Source: Isoperla grammatica (taxonomy: Eukaryota > Arthropoda > Insecta > Plecoptera > Perlodidae). From it: DNA of 64,000 bases. Below the pieces are notes generated by a model. It had not been told where the DNA came from and searched no databases. It saw only the letters and a list, made by a program, of their open reading frames with translations. Both the position numbers and the translations under genes were made by a program. Below, one piece after another: positions 49,701-64,000 of this stretch. Each line of letters starts with the position of its first letter. Position 1 is the stretch's first letter. The stretch is from the NCBI GenBank assembly GCA_945910005.1, contig OX246747.1:467501-531500 (forward strand). The letters run 5' to 3'.

Positions 49701-52700
49701 ACATAGAGATGTATTGGCAACATTGTATAGACGAGAAGAGCTGCCTTACATCCATCTCAACAGACGCTCACAAGAACACAACAGTCACCAGGTAGCGTTG
49801 GATAGATAGAGATGTATTGGCAACATTGTATAGACGAGAAGAGCTGCCTTACATCCATCTCAACAGACGCTCACAAGAACACAACAGTCACCAGGTAGCG
49901 TTGGATACATAGAGATGTATTGGCAACATTGTATAGACGAGAAGAGCTGCCTTACATCCATCTCAACAGACGCTCACAAGAACACAACAGTCACCAGGTA
50001 GCGTTGGATAGATAGAGATGTATTGGCAACATTGTATAGACGAGAAGAGCTGCCTTACATCCATCTCAACAGACGCTCACAAGAACACAACTGTCACCAG
50101 GTAGCGTTGGATAGATAGAGATGTATTGGCAACATTGTATAGACGAGAAGAGCTGCCTTACATCCATCTCAACAGACGCTCACAAGAACACAACAGTCAC
50201 CAGGTAGCGTTGGATAGATAGAGATGTATTGGCAACATTGTATAGACGAGAAGAGCTGCCTTACATCCATCTCAACAGACGCTCACAAGAACACAACAGT
50301 CACCAGGTAGCGTTGGATAGATAGAGATGTATTGGCAACATTGTATAGACGAGAAGAGCTGCCTTACATCCATCTCAACAGACGCTCACAAGAACACAAC
50401 AGTCACCAGGTAGCGTTGGATAGATAGAGATGTATTGGCAACATTGTATAGACGAGAAGAGCTGCCTTACATCCATCTCAACAGACGCTCACAAGAACAC
50501 AACAGTCACCAGGTAGCGTTGGATAGATAGAGATGTATTGGCAACATTGTACAGACGAGAAGAGCTGCCTTACATCCATCTCAACAGACGCTCACAAGAA
50601 CACAACAGTCACCAGGTAGCGTTGGATAGATAGGGATGTATTGGCAACATTGTATAGACGAGAAGAGCTGCCTTACATCCATCTCAACAGACGCTCACAA
50701 GAACACAACAGTCACCAGGTAGCGTTGGATAGATAGAGATGTATTGGCAACATTGTATAGACGAGAAGAGCCGCCTTACATCCATCTCAACAGACGCTCA
50801 CAAGAACACAATAGTCACCAGGTAGCGTTGGATAGATAGAGATGTATTGGCAACATTGTATTGACGAGAAGAGCTGCCTTACATCCATCTCAACAGACGC
50901 TCACAAGAACACAACACTCACCAGGTAGCGTTGGATAGATAGAGATGTATTGGCAACATTGTATAGACGAGAAGAGCTGCCTTACATCCATCTCAACAGA
51001 CGCTCACAAGAACACAACAGTCACCAGGTAGCGTTGGATAGATAGAGATGTATTGGCAACATTGTATAGACGAGAAGAGCTGCCTTACATCCATCTCAAC
51101 AGACGCTCACAAGAACACAACAGTCACCAGGTAGCGTTGGATAGATAGAGATGTATTGGCAACATTGTATAGACGAGAAGAGCAGCCTTACATCCATCTC
51201 AACAGACGCTCACAAGAACACAACAGTCACCAGGTAGCGTTGGATAGATAGAGATGTATTGGCAACATTGTATAGACGAGAAGAGCCGCCTTACATCCAT
51301 CTCAACAGACGCTCACAAGAACACAACAGTCACCAGGTAGCGTTGGATAGATAGAGATGTATTGGCAACATTGTATAGACGAGAAGAGCTGCCTTACATC
51401 CATCTCAACAGACGCTCACAAGAACACAACAGTCACCAGGCAGCGTTGGATAGATAGAGATGTATTGGCAACATTGTATAGACGAGAAGAGCTGCCTTAC
51501 ATCCATCTCAACAGACGCTCACAAGAACACAACAGTCACCAGGTAGCGTTGGATAGATAGAGATGTATTGGCAACATTGTATAGACGAGAAGAGCTGCCT
51601 TACATCCATCTCAACAGACGCTCACAAGAACACAACAGTCACCAGGTAGCGTTGGATAGATAGAGATGTATTGGCAACATTGTATAGACGAGAAGAGCTG
51701 CCTTACATCCATCTCAACAGACACTCACAAGAACACAACAGTCACCAGGTAGCGTTGGATAGATAGAGATGTATTGGCAACATTGTATAGACGAGAAGAG
51801 CTGCCTTACATCCATCTCAACAGACGCTCACAAGAACACAACAGTCACCAGGTAGCGTTGGATAGATAGAGATGTATTGGCAACATTGTATAGACGAGAA
51901 GAGCTGCCTTACATCCATCTCAACAGACGCTCACAAGAACACAACAGTCACCAGGTAGCGTTGGATAGATAGAGATGTATTGGCAACATTGTATAGACGA
52001 GAAGAGCTGCCTTACATCCATCTCAACAGACGCTCACAAGAACACAACAGTCACCAGGTAGCGTTGGATAGATAGAGATGTATTGGCAACATTGTATAGA
52101 CGAGAAGAGCTGCCTTACATCCATCTCAACAGACGCTCACAAGAACACAACAGTCACCAGGTAGCGTTGGATAGATAGAGATGTATTGGCAACATTGTAT
52201 AGACGAGAAGAGCTGCCTTACATCCATCTCAACAGACGCTCACAAGAACACAACAGTCACCAGGTAGCGTTGGATAGATAGAGATGTATTGGCAACATTG
52301 TATAGACGAGAAGAGCTGCCTTACATCCATCTCAACAGACGCTCACAAGAACACAACAGTCACCAGGTAGCGTTGGATAGATAGAGATGTATTGGCAACA
52401 TTGTATAGACGAGAAGAGCTGCCTTACATCCATCTCAACAGACGCTCACAAGAACACAACAGTCACCAGGTAGCGTTGGATAGATAGAGATGTATTGGCA
52501 ACATTGTACCGACGAGAAGAGCTGCCTTACATCCATCTCAACAGACGCTCACAAGAACACAACAGTCACCAGGTAGCGTTGGATAGATAGAGATGTATTG
52601 GCAACATTGTATAGACGAGAAGAGCTGCCTTACATCCATCTCAACAGACGCTCACAAGAACACAACAGTCACTAGGTAGCGTTGGATAGATAGAGATGTA

Positions 52701-55700
52701 TTGGCAACATTGTATAGACGAGAAGAGCTGCCTTACATCCATCTCAACAGACGCTCACAAGAACACAACAGTCACCAGGTAGCGTTGGATAGATAGAGAT
52801 GTATTGGCAACATTGTATAGACGAGAAGAGCTGCCTTACATCCATCTCAACAGACGCTCACAAGAACACAACAGTCACCAGGTAGCGTTGGATAGATAGA
52901 GATGTATTGGCAACATTGTATAGACGAGAAGAGCTGCCTTACATCCATCTCAACAGACGCTCACAAGAACACAACAGTCACCAGGTAGCGTTGGATAGAT
53001 AGAGATGTATTGGCAACATTGTATAGACGAGAAGAGCTGCCTTACATCCATCTCAACAGACGCTCACAAGAACACAACAGTCACCAGGTAGCGTTGGATA
53101 GATAGAGATGTATTGGCAACATTGTATAGACGAGAAGAGCTGCCTTACATCCATCTCAACAGACGCTCACAAGAACACAACAGTCACCAGGTAGCGTTGG
53201 ATAGATAGAAATGTATTGGCAACATTGTATAGATGAGAAGAGCTGCTTTACATCCATCTCAACAGACGCTCACAAGAACACAACAGTCACCAGGTAGCGT
53301 TAGCAAGATAGAGATGTATTGGCAACATTGTATAGACGAGAAGAGCAGCCTTACATCAATCTCAACAGACGCTCACAAGAACACAACAGTCACCAGGTAG
53401 CGTTGGATAGATAGAGATGTATTGGCAACATTGTATAGACGAGAAGAGCTGCCTTACATCCATCTCAACAGACGCTCACAAGAACACAACAGTCACCAGG
53501 TAGCGTTGGATAGATAGAGATGTATTGGCAACATTGTATAGACGAGAAGAGCCGCCTTACATCCATCTCAACAGACGCTAACAAGAACACAACAGTCATT
53601 AGGTAGCGTTGGATAGATAGAGATGTATTGGCAACATTGTATAGACGAGAAGAGCTGCCTTACATCCATCTCAACAGACGCTCACAAGAACACAACAGTC
53701 ACCAGGTAGCGTTGGATAGATAGAGATGTATTGGCAACATTGTATAGACGAGAAGAGCTGCCTTACATCCATCTCAACAGACGCTCACAAGAACACAACA
53801 GTCATTAGGTAGCGTTGGATAGATAGAGATGTATTGGCAACATTGTATAGACGAGAAGAGCTGCCTTACATCCATCTCAACAGACGCTCACAAGAACACA
53901 ACAGTCACCAGGTAGCGTTGGATAGATAGAAATGTATTGGCAACATTGTATAGATGAGAAGAGCTGCCTTACATCCATCTCAACAGACGCTCACAAGAAC
54001 ACAACAGTCACCAGGTAGCGTTAGCAAGATAGAGATGTATTGGCAACATTGTATAGACGAGAAGAGCAGCCTTACATCAATCTCAACAGACGCTCACAAG
54101 AACACAACAGTCACCAGGTAGCGTTGGATAGATAGAGATGTATTGGCAACATTGTATAGACGAGAAGAGCTGCCTTACATCCATCTCAACAGACGCTCAC
54201 AAGAACACAACAGTCACCAGGTAGCGTTGGATAGATAGAGATGTATTGGCAACATTGTATAGACGAGAAGAGCCGCCTTACATCCATCTCAACAGACGCT
54301 AACAAGAACACAACAGTCATTAGGTAGCGTTGGATAGATAGAGATGTATTGGCAACATTGTATAGACGAGAAGAGCTGCCTTACATCCATCTCAACAGAC
54401 GCTCACAAGAACACAACAGTCACCAGGTAGCGTTGGATAGATAGAGATGTATTGGCAACATTGTATAGACGAGAAGAGCTGCCTTACATCCATCTCAACA
54501 GACGCTCACAAGAACACAACAGTCATTAGGTAGCGTTGGATAGATAGAAATGTATTGGCAACATTGTATAGACGAGAAGAGCTGCCTTACATCCATCTCA
54601 ACAGACGCTCACAAGAACACAACAGTCACCAGGTAGCGTTGGATAGATAGAGATGTATTGGCAACATTGTATAGACGAGAAGAGCTGCCTTACATCCATC
54701 TCAACAGACGCTCACAAGAACACAACAGTCACCAGGTAGCGTTGGATAGATAGAGATGTATTGGCAACATTGTGTTGACGAGAAGAGCAGCCTTACATCC
54801 ATCTCAACAGACGCTCACAAGAACACAACAGTCACCAGGTAGCGTTGGATAGATAGAGATGTATTGGCAACATTGTATAGACGAGAAGAGCTGCCTTACA
54901 TCCATCTCAACAGACGCTCACAAGAACACAACAGTCACCAGGTAGCGTTGGATAGATAGAGATGTATTGGCAACATTGTATAGACGAGAAGAGCCGCCTT
55001 ACATCCATCTCAACAGACGCTCACAAGAACACAACAGTCACCAGGTAGCGTTGGATAGATAGAGATGTATTGGCAACATTGTATAGACGAGAAGAGCTGC
55101 CTTACATCCATCTCAACAGACGCTCACAAGAACACAACAGTCACCAGGTAGCGTTGGATAGATAGAGATGTATTGGCAACATTGTATAGACAAGAAGAGC
55201 TGCCTTACATCCATCTCAACAGACGCTCACAAGAACACAACAGTCACCAGGTAGCGTTGGATAGATAGAGATGTATTGGCAACATTGTATAGACGAGAAG
55301 AGCTGCCTTACATCCATCTCAACAGACGCTCACAAGAACACAACAGTCACCAGGTAGCGTTGGATAGATAGAGATGTATTGGCAACATTGTATAGACGAG
55401 AAGAGCTGCCTTACATCCATCTCAACAGACGCTCACAAGAACACAACAGTCACCAGGTAGCGTTGGATAGATAGAGATGTATTGGCAACATTGTATAGAC
55501 GAGAAGAGCTGCCTTACAACTATCTCAACAGACGCTCACAAGAACACAACAGTCACCAGGTAGCGTTGGATAGATAGAGATGTATTGGCAACATTGTATA
55601 GACGAGAAGAGCTGCCTTACATCCATCTCAACAGACGCTCACAAGAACACAACAGTCACCAGGTAGCGTTGGATAGATAGAGATGTATTGGCAACATTGT

Positions 55701-58700
55701 ATAGACGAGAAGAGCTGCCTTACATCCATCTCAACAGACGCTCACAAGAACACAACAGTCACCAGGTAGCGTTGGATAGAAAGAGATGTATTGGCAACAT
55801 TGTATAGACGAGAAGAGCTGCCTTACATCCATCTCAACAGACGCTCACAAGAACACAACAGTCACCAGGTAGCGTTGGATAGATAGAGATGTATTGGCAA
55901 CATTGTATAGACGAGAAGAGCTGCCTTACATCCATCTCAACAGACGCTCACAAGAACACAACAGTCACCAGGTAGCGTTGGATAGATAGAGATGTATTGG
56001 CAACATTGTATAGACGAGAAGAGCTGCCTTACATCCATCTCAACAGACGCTCACAAGAACACAACAGTCACCAGGTAGCGTTTGATAGATAGAGATGTAT
56101 TGGCAACATTGTATAGACGAGAAGAGCTGCCTTACATCCATCTCAACAGACACTCACAAGAACACAACAGTCACCAGGTAGCGTTGGATAGATAGAGATG
56201 TATTGGCAACATTGTATAGACGAGAAGAGCAGCCTTACATCCATCTCAACAGACGCTCACAAGAACACAACAGTCACCAGGTAGCGTTGGATGGATAGAG
56301 ATGTATTGGCAACATTGTATAGACGAGAAGAGCTGCCTTACATCCATCTCAACAGACGCTCACAAGAACACAACAGTCACCAGGTAGCGTTGGATAGATA
56401 GAGATGTATTGGCAACATTGTATAGACGAGAAGAGCTGCCTTACATCCATCTCAACAGACGCTCACAAGAACACAACAGTCACCAGGTAGCGTTGGATAG
56501 ATAGAAATGTATTGGCAACATTGTATAGACGAGAAGAGCTGCCTTACATCCATCTCAACAGACGCTCACAAGAACACAACAGTCACCAGGTAGCGTTGGA
56601 TAGATAGAGATGTATTGGCAACATTGTATAGACGAGAAGAGCTGCCTTACATCCATCTCAACAGACGCTCACAAGAACACAACAGTCACCAGGTAGCGTT
56701 GGATAGATAGAGATGTATTGGCAACATTGTATAGACGAGAAGAGCTGCCTTACATCCATCTCAACAGACGCTCACAAGAACACAACAGTCACTAGGTAGC
56801 GTTGGATAGATAGAGATGTATTGGCAACATTGTATAGACGAGAAGAGCTGCCTTACAACCATCTCAACAGACGCTCACAAGAACACAACAGTCACCAGGT
56901 AGCGTTGGATAGATAGAGATGTATTGGCAACATTGTATAGACGAGAAGAGCTGCCTTACATCCATCTCAACAGACGCTCACAAGAACACAACAGTCACCA
57001 GGTAGCGTTTGATAGATAGAGATGTATTGGCAACATTGTATAGACGAGAAGAGCTGCCTTACATCCATCTCAACAGACGCTCACAAGAACACAACAGTCA
57101 CCAGGTAGCGTTGGATAGATAGAGATGTATTGGCAACATTGTATAGACGAGAAGAGCAGCCTTACATCCATCTCAACAGACGCTCACAAGAACACAACAG
57201 TCACCAGGTAGCGTTGGATAGATAGAGATGTATTGGCAACATTGTATAGACGAGAAGAGCTGCCTTACATCCATCTCAACAGACGCTCACAAGAACACAA
57301 CAGTCACCAGGTAGCGTTGGATAGATAGAGATGTATTGGCAACATTGTATAGACGAGAAGAGCAGCCTTACATCCATCTCAACAGACGCTCACAAGAACA
57401 CAACAGTCACCAGGTAGCGTTGGATAGATAGAGATGTATTGGCAACATTGTATAGACGAGAAGAGCTGCCTTACATCCATCTCAACAGACGCTCACAAGA
57501 ACACAACAGTCACCAGGTAGCGTTGGATAGATAGGGATGTATTGGCAACATTGTATAGACGAGAAGAGCTGCCTTACATCCATCTCAACAGACGCTCACA
57601 AGAACACAACAGTCACCAGGTAGCGTTGGATAGATAGAGATGTATTGGCAACATTGTATAGACGAGAAGAGCAGCCTTACATCCATCTCAACAGACGCTC
57701 ACAAGAACACAACAGTCCCTAGGAAGCGTTGGATAGATAGAGATGTATTGGCAACATTGTATAGACGAGAAGAGCCGCCTTACATCCATCTCAACAGACG
57801 CTCACAAGAACACAACAGTCACCAGGTAGCGTTGGATAGATAGAGATGTATTGGCAACATTGTATAGACGAGAAGAGCTGCCTTACATCCATCTCAACAG
57901 ACGCTCACAAGAACACAACAGTCACCAGGTAGCGTTGGATAGATAGAGATGTATTGGCAACATTGTATAGACGAGAAGAGCAGCCTTACATCCATCTCAA
58001 CAGACGCTCACAAGAACACAACAGTCACCAGGTAGCGTTGGATAGATAGAGATGTATTGGCAACATTGTATAGACGAGAAGAGCAGCCTTACATCCATCT
58101 CAACAGACACTCACAAGAACACAACAGTCACCAGGTAGCGTTGGATAGATAGAGATGTATTGGCAACATTGTATAGACGAGAAGAGCTGCCTTACATCCA
58201 TCTCAACAGACGCTCACAAGAACACAACAGTCACCAGGTAGCGTTGGATAGATAGAGATGTATTGGCAACATTGTATAGACGAGAAGAGCTGCCTTACAT
58301 CCATCTCAACAGACGCTCACAAGAACACAACAGTCACCAGGTAGCGTTGGATAGATAGAGATGTATTGGCAACATTGTATAGACGAGAAGAGCTGCCTTA
58401 CATCCATCTCAACAGACACTCACAAGAACACAACAGTCACCAGGTAGCGTTGGATAGATAGAGATGTATTGGCAACATTGTATAGACGAGAAGAGCTGCC
58501 TTACATCCATCTTAACAGACGCTCACAAGAACACAACAGTCACCAGGTAGCGTTGGATAGATAGAGATGTATTGGCAACATTGTATAGACGAGAAGAGCT
58601 GCCTTACATCCATCTCAACAGACGCTCACAAGAACACAACAGTCACCAGGTAGCGTTGGATAGATAGAGATGTATTGGCAACATTGTATAGACGAGAAGA

Positions 58701-61700
58701 GCAGCCTTACATCCATCTCAACAGACGCTCACAAGAACACAACAGTCACCAGGTAGCGTTGGATAGATAGAGATGTATTGGCAACATTGTATAGACGAGA
58801 AGAGCCGCCTTACATCCATCTCAACAGACGCTCACAAGAACACAACAGTCACCAGGTAGCGTTGGATAGATAGAGATGTATTGGCAACATTGTATAGACG
58901 AGAAGAGCTGCCTTACATCCATCTCAACAGACGCTCACAAGAACACAACAGTCACCAGGTAGCGTTGGATAGATAGAGATGTATTGGCAACATTGTATAG
59001 ACGAGAAGAGCAGCCTTACATCCATCTCAACAGACGCTCACAAGAACACAACAGTCACCAGGTAGCGTTGGATAGATAGAGATGTATTGGCAACATTGTA
59101 TAGACGAGAAGAGCTGCCTTACATCCATCTCAACAGACGCTCACAAGAACACAACAGTCACCAGGTAGCGTTGGATAGATAGAGATGTATTGGCAACATT
59201 GTATAGACGAGAAGAGCTGCCTTACATCCATCTCAACAGACGCTCACAAGAACACAACAGTCACCAGGTAGCGTTGGATAGATAGAGATGTATTGGCAAC
59301 ATTGTACAGACGAGAAGAGCTGCCTTACATCCATCTCAACAGACGCTCACAAGAACACAACAGTCACCAGGTAGCGTTGGATAGATAGAGATGTATTGGC
59401 AACATTGTATAGACGAGAAGAGCTGCCTTACATCCATCTCAACAGACGCTCACACAAAAACACAACAGTCACCAGGTAGCGTTGGATAGATAGAGATGTA
59501 TTGGCAACATTGTATAGACGAGAAGAGCTGCCTTACATCCATCTCAACAGACGCTCACAAGAACACAACAGTCACCAGGTAGCGTTGGATAGATAGAGAT
59601 GTATTGGCAACATTGTATAGACGAGAAGAGCTGCCTTACATCCATCTCAACAGACGCTCACAAGAACACAACAGTTACCAGGTAGCGTTGGATAGATAGA
59701 GATGTATTGGCAACATTGTATAGACGAGAAGAGCTGCCTTACATCCATCTCAACAGACGCTCACAAGAACACAACAGTCACCAGGTAGCGTTGGATAGAT
59801 AGAGATGTATTGGCAACATTGTATAGACGAGAAGAGCTGCCTTACATCCATCTCAACAGACACTCACAAGAACACAACAGTCACCAGGTAGCGTTGGATA
59901 GATAGAGATGTATTGGCAACATTGTATAGACGAGAAGAGCTGCCTTACATCCATCTCAACAGACGCTCACAAGAACACAACAGTCACCAGGTAGCGTTGG
60001 ATAGATAGAGATGTATTGGCAACATTGTATAGACGAGAAGAGCTGCCTTACATCCATCTCAACAGACGCTCACAAGAACACAACAGTCACCAGGTAGCGT
60101 TGGATAGATAGAGATGTATTGGCAACATTGTATAGACGAGAAGAGCTGCCTTACATCCATCTCAACAGACGCTCACAAGAACACAACAGTCACCAGGTAG
60201 CGTTGGATAGATAGAGATGTATTGGCAACATTGTATAGACGAGAAGAGCTGCCTTACATCCATCTCAACAGACGCTCACAAGAACACAACAGTCACCAGG
60301 TAGCGTTGGATAGATAGAGATGTATTGGCAACATTGTATAGACGAGAAGAGCTGCCTTACATCCATCTCAACAGACGCTCACAAGAACACAACAGTCACC
60401 AGGTAGCGTTGGATAGATAGAGATGTATTGGCAACATTGTATAGACGAGAAGAGCTGCCTTACATCCATCTCAACAGACGCTCACAAGAACACAACAGTC
60501 ACCAGGTAGCGTTGGATAGATAGAGATGTATTGGCAACATTGTATAGACGAGAAGAGCTGCCTTACATCCATCTCAACAGACGCTCACAAGAACACAACA
60601 GTCACCAGGTAGCGTTGGATAGATAGAGATGTATTGGCAACATTGTACAGACGAGAAGAGCTGCCTTACATCCATCTCAACAGACGCTCACAAGAACACA
60701 ACAGTCACCAGGTAGCGTTGGATAGATAGAGATGTATTGGCAACATTGTATAGACGAGAAGAGCTGCCTTACATCCATCTCAACAGACGCTCACAAGAAC
60801 ACAACAGTCACTAGGTAGCGTTGGATAGATAGAGATGTATTGGCAACATTGTATAGACGAGAAGAGCTGCCTTACATCCATCTCAACAGACGCTCACAAG
60901 AACACAACAGTCACCAGGTAGCGTTGGATAGATAGAGATGTATTGGCAACATTGTATAGACGAGAAGAGCTGCCTTACATCCATCTCAACAGACGCTCAC
61001 AAGAACACAACAGTCACCAGGTAGCGTTGGATAGATAGAGATGTATTGGCAACATTGTATAGACGAGAAGAGCTGCCTTACATCCATCTCAACAGACGCT
61101 CACAAGAACACAACAGTCACCAGGTAGCGTTGGATAGATAGAGATGTATTGGCAACATTGTATAGACGAGAAGAGCTGCCTTACATCCATCTCAACAGAC
61201 GCTCACAAGAACACAACAGTCACCAGGTAGCGTTGGATAGATAGAGATGTATTGGCAACATTGTATAGACGAGAAGAGCTGCCTTACATCCATCTCAACA
61301 GACGCTCACAAGAACACAACAGTCACCAGGTAGCGTTGGATAGATAGAAATGTATTGGCAACATTGTATAGATGAGAAGAGCTGCCTTACATCCATCTCA
61401 ACAGACGCTCACAAGAACACAACAGTCACCAGGTAGCGTTAGCAAGATAGAGATGTATTGGCAACATTGTATAGACGAGAAGAGCAGCCTTACATCCATC
61501 TCAACAGACGCTCACAAGAACACAACAGTCACCAGGTAGCGTTGGATAGATAGAGATGTATTGGCAACATTGTATAGACGAGAAGAGCCGCCTTACATCC
61601 ATCTCAACAGACGCTCACAAGAACACAACAGTCATTAGGTAGCGTTGGATAGATAGAGATGTATTGGCAACATTGTATAGACGAGAAGAGCTGCCTTACA

Positions 61701-63887
61701 TCCATCTCAACAGACGCTCACAAGAACACAACAGTCACCAGGTAGCGTTGGATAGATAGGGATGTATTGGCAACATTGTATAGACGAGAAGAGCTGCCTT
61801 ACATCCATCTCAACAGACGCTCACTAGAACACAACAGTCACCAGGTAGCGTTGGATAGATAGAGATGTATTGGCAACATTGTATAGACGAGAAGAGCTGC
61901 CTTACATCCATCTCAACAGACGCTCACAAGAACACAACAGTCACCAGGTAGCGTTGGATAGATAGAGATGTATTGGCAACATTGTATAGACGAGAAGAGC
62001 AGCCTTACATCCATCTCAACAGACACTCACAAGAACACAACAGTCACCAGGTAGCGTTGGATAGATAGAGATGTATTGGCAACATTGTATAGACGAGAAG
62101 AGCTGCCTTACATCCATCTCAACAGACGCTCACAAGAACACAACAGTCACCAGGTAGCGTTGGATAGATAGAGATGTATTGGCAACATTGTATAGACGAG
62201 AAGAGCTGCCTTACATCCATCTCAACAGACGCTCACAAGAACACAACAGTCACCAGGTAGCGTTGGATAGATAGAGATGTATTGGCAACATTGTATAGAC
62301 GAGAAGAGCTGCCTGACATCCATCTCAACAGACACTCACAAGAACACAACAGTCACCAGGTAGCGTTGGATAGATAGAGATGTATTGGCAACATTGTATA
62401 GACGAGAAGAGCTGCCTTACATCCATCTTAACAGACGCTCACAAGAACACAACAGTCACCAGGTAGCGTTGGATAGATAGAGATGTATTGGCAACATTGT
62501 ATAGACGAGAAGAGCTGCCTTACATCCATCTCAACAGACGCTCACAAGAACACAACAGTCACCAGGTAGCGTTGGATAGATAGAGATGTATTGGCAACAT
62601 TGTATAGACGAGAAGAGCTGCCTTACATCCATCTCAACAGACGCTCACAAGAACACAACAGTCACCAGATAGCGTTGGATCTATAGAGATGTATTGGCAA
62701 CATTGTATAGACGAGAAGAGCAGCCTTACATCCATCTCAACAGACGCTCACAAGAACACAACAGTCACCAGGTAGCGTTGGATAGATAGAGATGTATTGG
62801 CAACATTGTATAGACGAGAAGAGCTGCCTTTCATCCATCTCAACAGACGCTCACAAGAACACAACAGTCACCAGGTAGCGTTGGATAGATAGAGATGTAT
62901 TGGCAACATTGTATAGACGAGAAGAGCTGCCTTACATCCATCTCAACAGACGCTCACAAGAACACAACAGTCACCAGGTAGCGTTGGATAGATAGAGATG
63001 TATTGGCAACATTGTATAGACGAGAAGAGCTGCCTTACATCCATCTCAACAGACGCTCACAAGAACACAACAGTCACCAGGTAGCGTTGGATAGATAGAG
63101 ATGTATTGGCAACATTGTATAGACGAGAAGAGCTGCCTTACATCCATCTCAACAGACGCTCACAAGAACACAATAGTCACCAGGTAGCGTTGGATAGATA
63201 GAGATGTATTGGCAACATTGTATAGACGAGAAGAGCTGCCTTTCATCCATCTCAACAGACGCTCACAAGAACACAACAGTCACCAGGTAGCGTTGGATAG
63301 ATAGAGATGTATTGGCAACATTGTATAGACGAGAAGAGCTGCCTTACATCCATCTCAACAGACGCTCACAAGAACACAACAGTCACCAGGTAGCGTTGGA
63401 TAGATAGAGATGTATTGGCAACATTGTATAGACGAGAAGAGCTGCCTTACATCCATCTCAACAGACGCTCACAAGAACACAACAGTCACCAGGTAGCGTT
63501 GGATAGATAGAGATGTATTGGCAACATTGTATAGACGAGAAGAGCTGCCTTACATCCATCTCAACAGACGCTCACAAGAACACAACAGTCACCAGGTAGC
63601 GTTGGATAGATAGAGATGTATTGGCAACATTGTATAGACGAGAAGAGCTGCCTTACATCCATCTCAACAGACGCTCACAAGAACACAACAGTCACCAGGT
63701 AGCGTTGGATAGATAGAGATGTATTGGCAACATTGTATAGACGAGAAGAGCTGCCTTACATCCATCTCAACAGACGCTCACAAGAACACAACAGTCACCA
63801 GGTAGCGTTGGATAGATAGAGATGTATTGGCAACATTGTATAGACGAGAAGAGCTGCCTTACATCCATCTCAACAGACGCTCACAAG
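43761..63887. repeat. 103-bp satellite array, about 195 units
   Basis: Type unit TATAGACGAGAAGAGCTGCC followed by TTACATCCATCTCAAC, AGACGCTCACAAGAACAC, AACAGTCACCAGGTAGCG and TTGGATAGATAGAGATGTATTGGCAACATTG in that order. Period 103 bp over 20.1 kb. A 102-bp subfamily (GGATAGCTGAGATG) clusters at 45.17-46.2 kb. The left 4-5 kb mixes GTAGAGTT/GTAGCGTT and AGCAGCC/AGCTGCC variants, while about 49-53 kb is very homogeneous. A seven-unit block (721 bp) with rare variants GATAGAAATG, TAGATGAG, GTTAGCAAGATAG and GTCATTAGG occurs at 53206-53926, again at 53927-54647, and partly at 61345 onward. 103 is not divisible by 3, so no long frames arise. The array ends abruptly at TCACAAGATGGAAAC. Confidence 0.97.
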
Positions 63888-64000
63888 ATGGAAACAGTCA
63901 CAACTTCCTCCTATCTCTCAACTCAACGAAGATGCCCCCGGTTACAAAGTTACACACACACGTTAACCAACATCTGTTCCATTCAACTAGTATATATATA
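63888..64000. other. Unique flank to window end
   Basis: Non-repetitive except for a short CA run and a terminal TATATATATA. Nothing further can be said. Confidence 0.5.

Overview
This window looks like repeat-rich intergenic DNA from a metazoan, most likely a marine invertebrate. A mollusc or other lophotrochozoan is plausible but not proven. The reasons are Pol III-derived SINEs (tRNA-like and 5S-like heads), a Ty3/gypsy retrotransposon, long poly-C/poly-G runs, GTCT and ATCA microsatellites, several palindromic MITE-like elements, and no prokaryotic gene organisation. I recognise no host protein-coding gene. The only convincing coding sequences belong to one LTR retrotransposon.

Layout. 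About two thirds of the 64 kb is tandem repeat, in eleven unrelated families: a ~119-123 bp unit (1-1253); a 31 bp unit carrying TGACGTCA (1555-2470); a 90 bp unit, 113 copies in strict register (3331-13500); a mosaic of 63/87/100 bp units (15612-18105); a 62 bp CpG-rich unit (21547-22140); a 36 bp unit carrying a fused CRE/E-box (25993-26585); a 126 bp unit (27459-28104); a 9 bp unit (29970-30835); a 58 bp unit (32579-41193, split by the retrotransposon); a 77 bp unit (41495-42212); and a 103 bp unit, about 195 copies (43761-63887). Several arrays show higher-order structure, meaning blocks of variant units duplicated in order.

Between the arrays lie interspersed elements: tRNA-like SINE heads near 13.54, 20.77, 21.33 and 23.03 kb; a 5S rRNA-like SINE at 31.0 kb; foldback palindromes at 13.68, 31.76 and 41.21 kb; terminal-inverted-repeat elements at 19.56 and 28.47 kb; an inverted pair of related MITE copies (23.9 and 29.45 kb); three copies of a conserved dispersed segment (14.95, 28.26 and 43.67 kb); and two diverged copies of another dispersed repeat (23.4 and 42.8 kb).

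The most informative object is the Ty3/gypsy element at 34026-38000. It has 143-bp LTRs that are identical by eye, a 4-bp GTAT target duplication, a PBS, a PPT and an uninterrupted PR-RT-RNaseH-integrase ORF. Its gag ORF is only 80 codons and has no capsid region, and its pol carries a 64-residue poly-asparagine tract encoded by (AAC)64. It inserted into the 58-bp array after that array had amplified, because the array's 5-unit higher-order pattern resumes in phase on the far side.

The long ORFs across the 90, 36 and 9 bp arrays are most simply a consequence of unit lengths divisible by three, and I do not call them genes.
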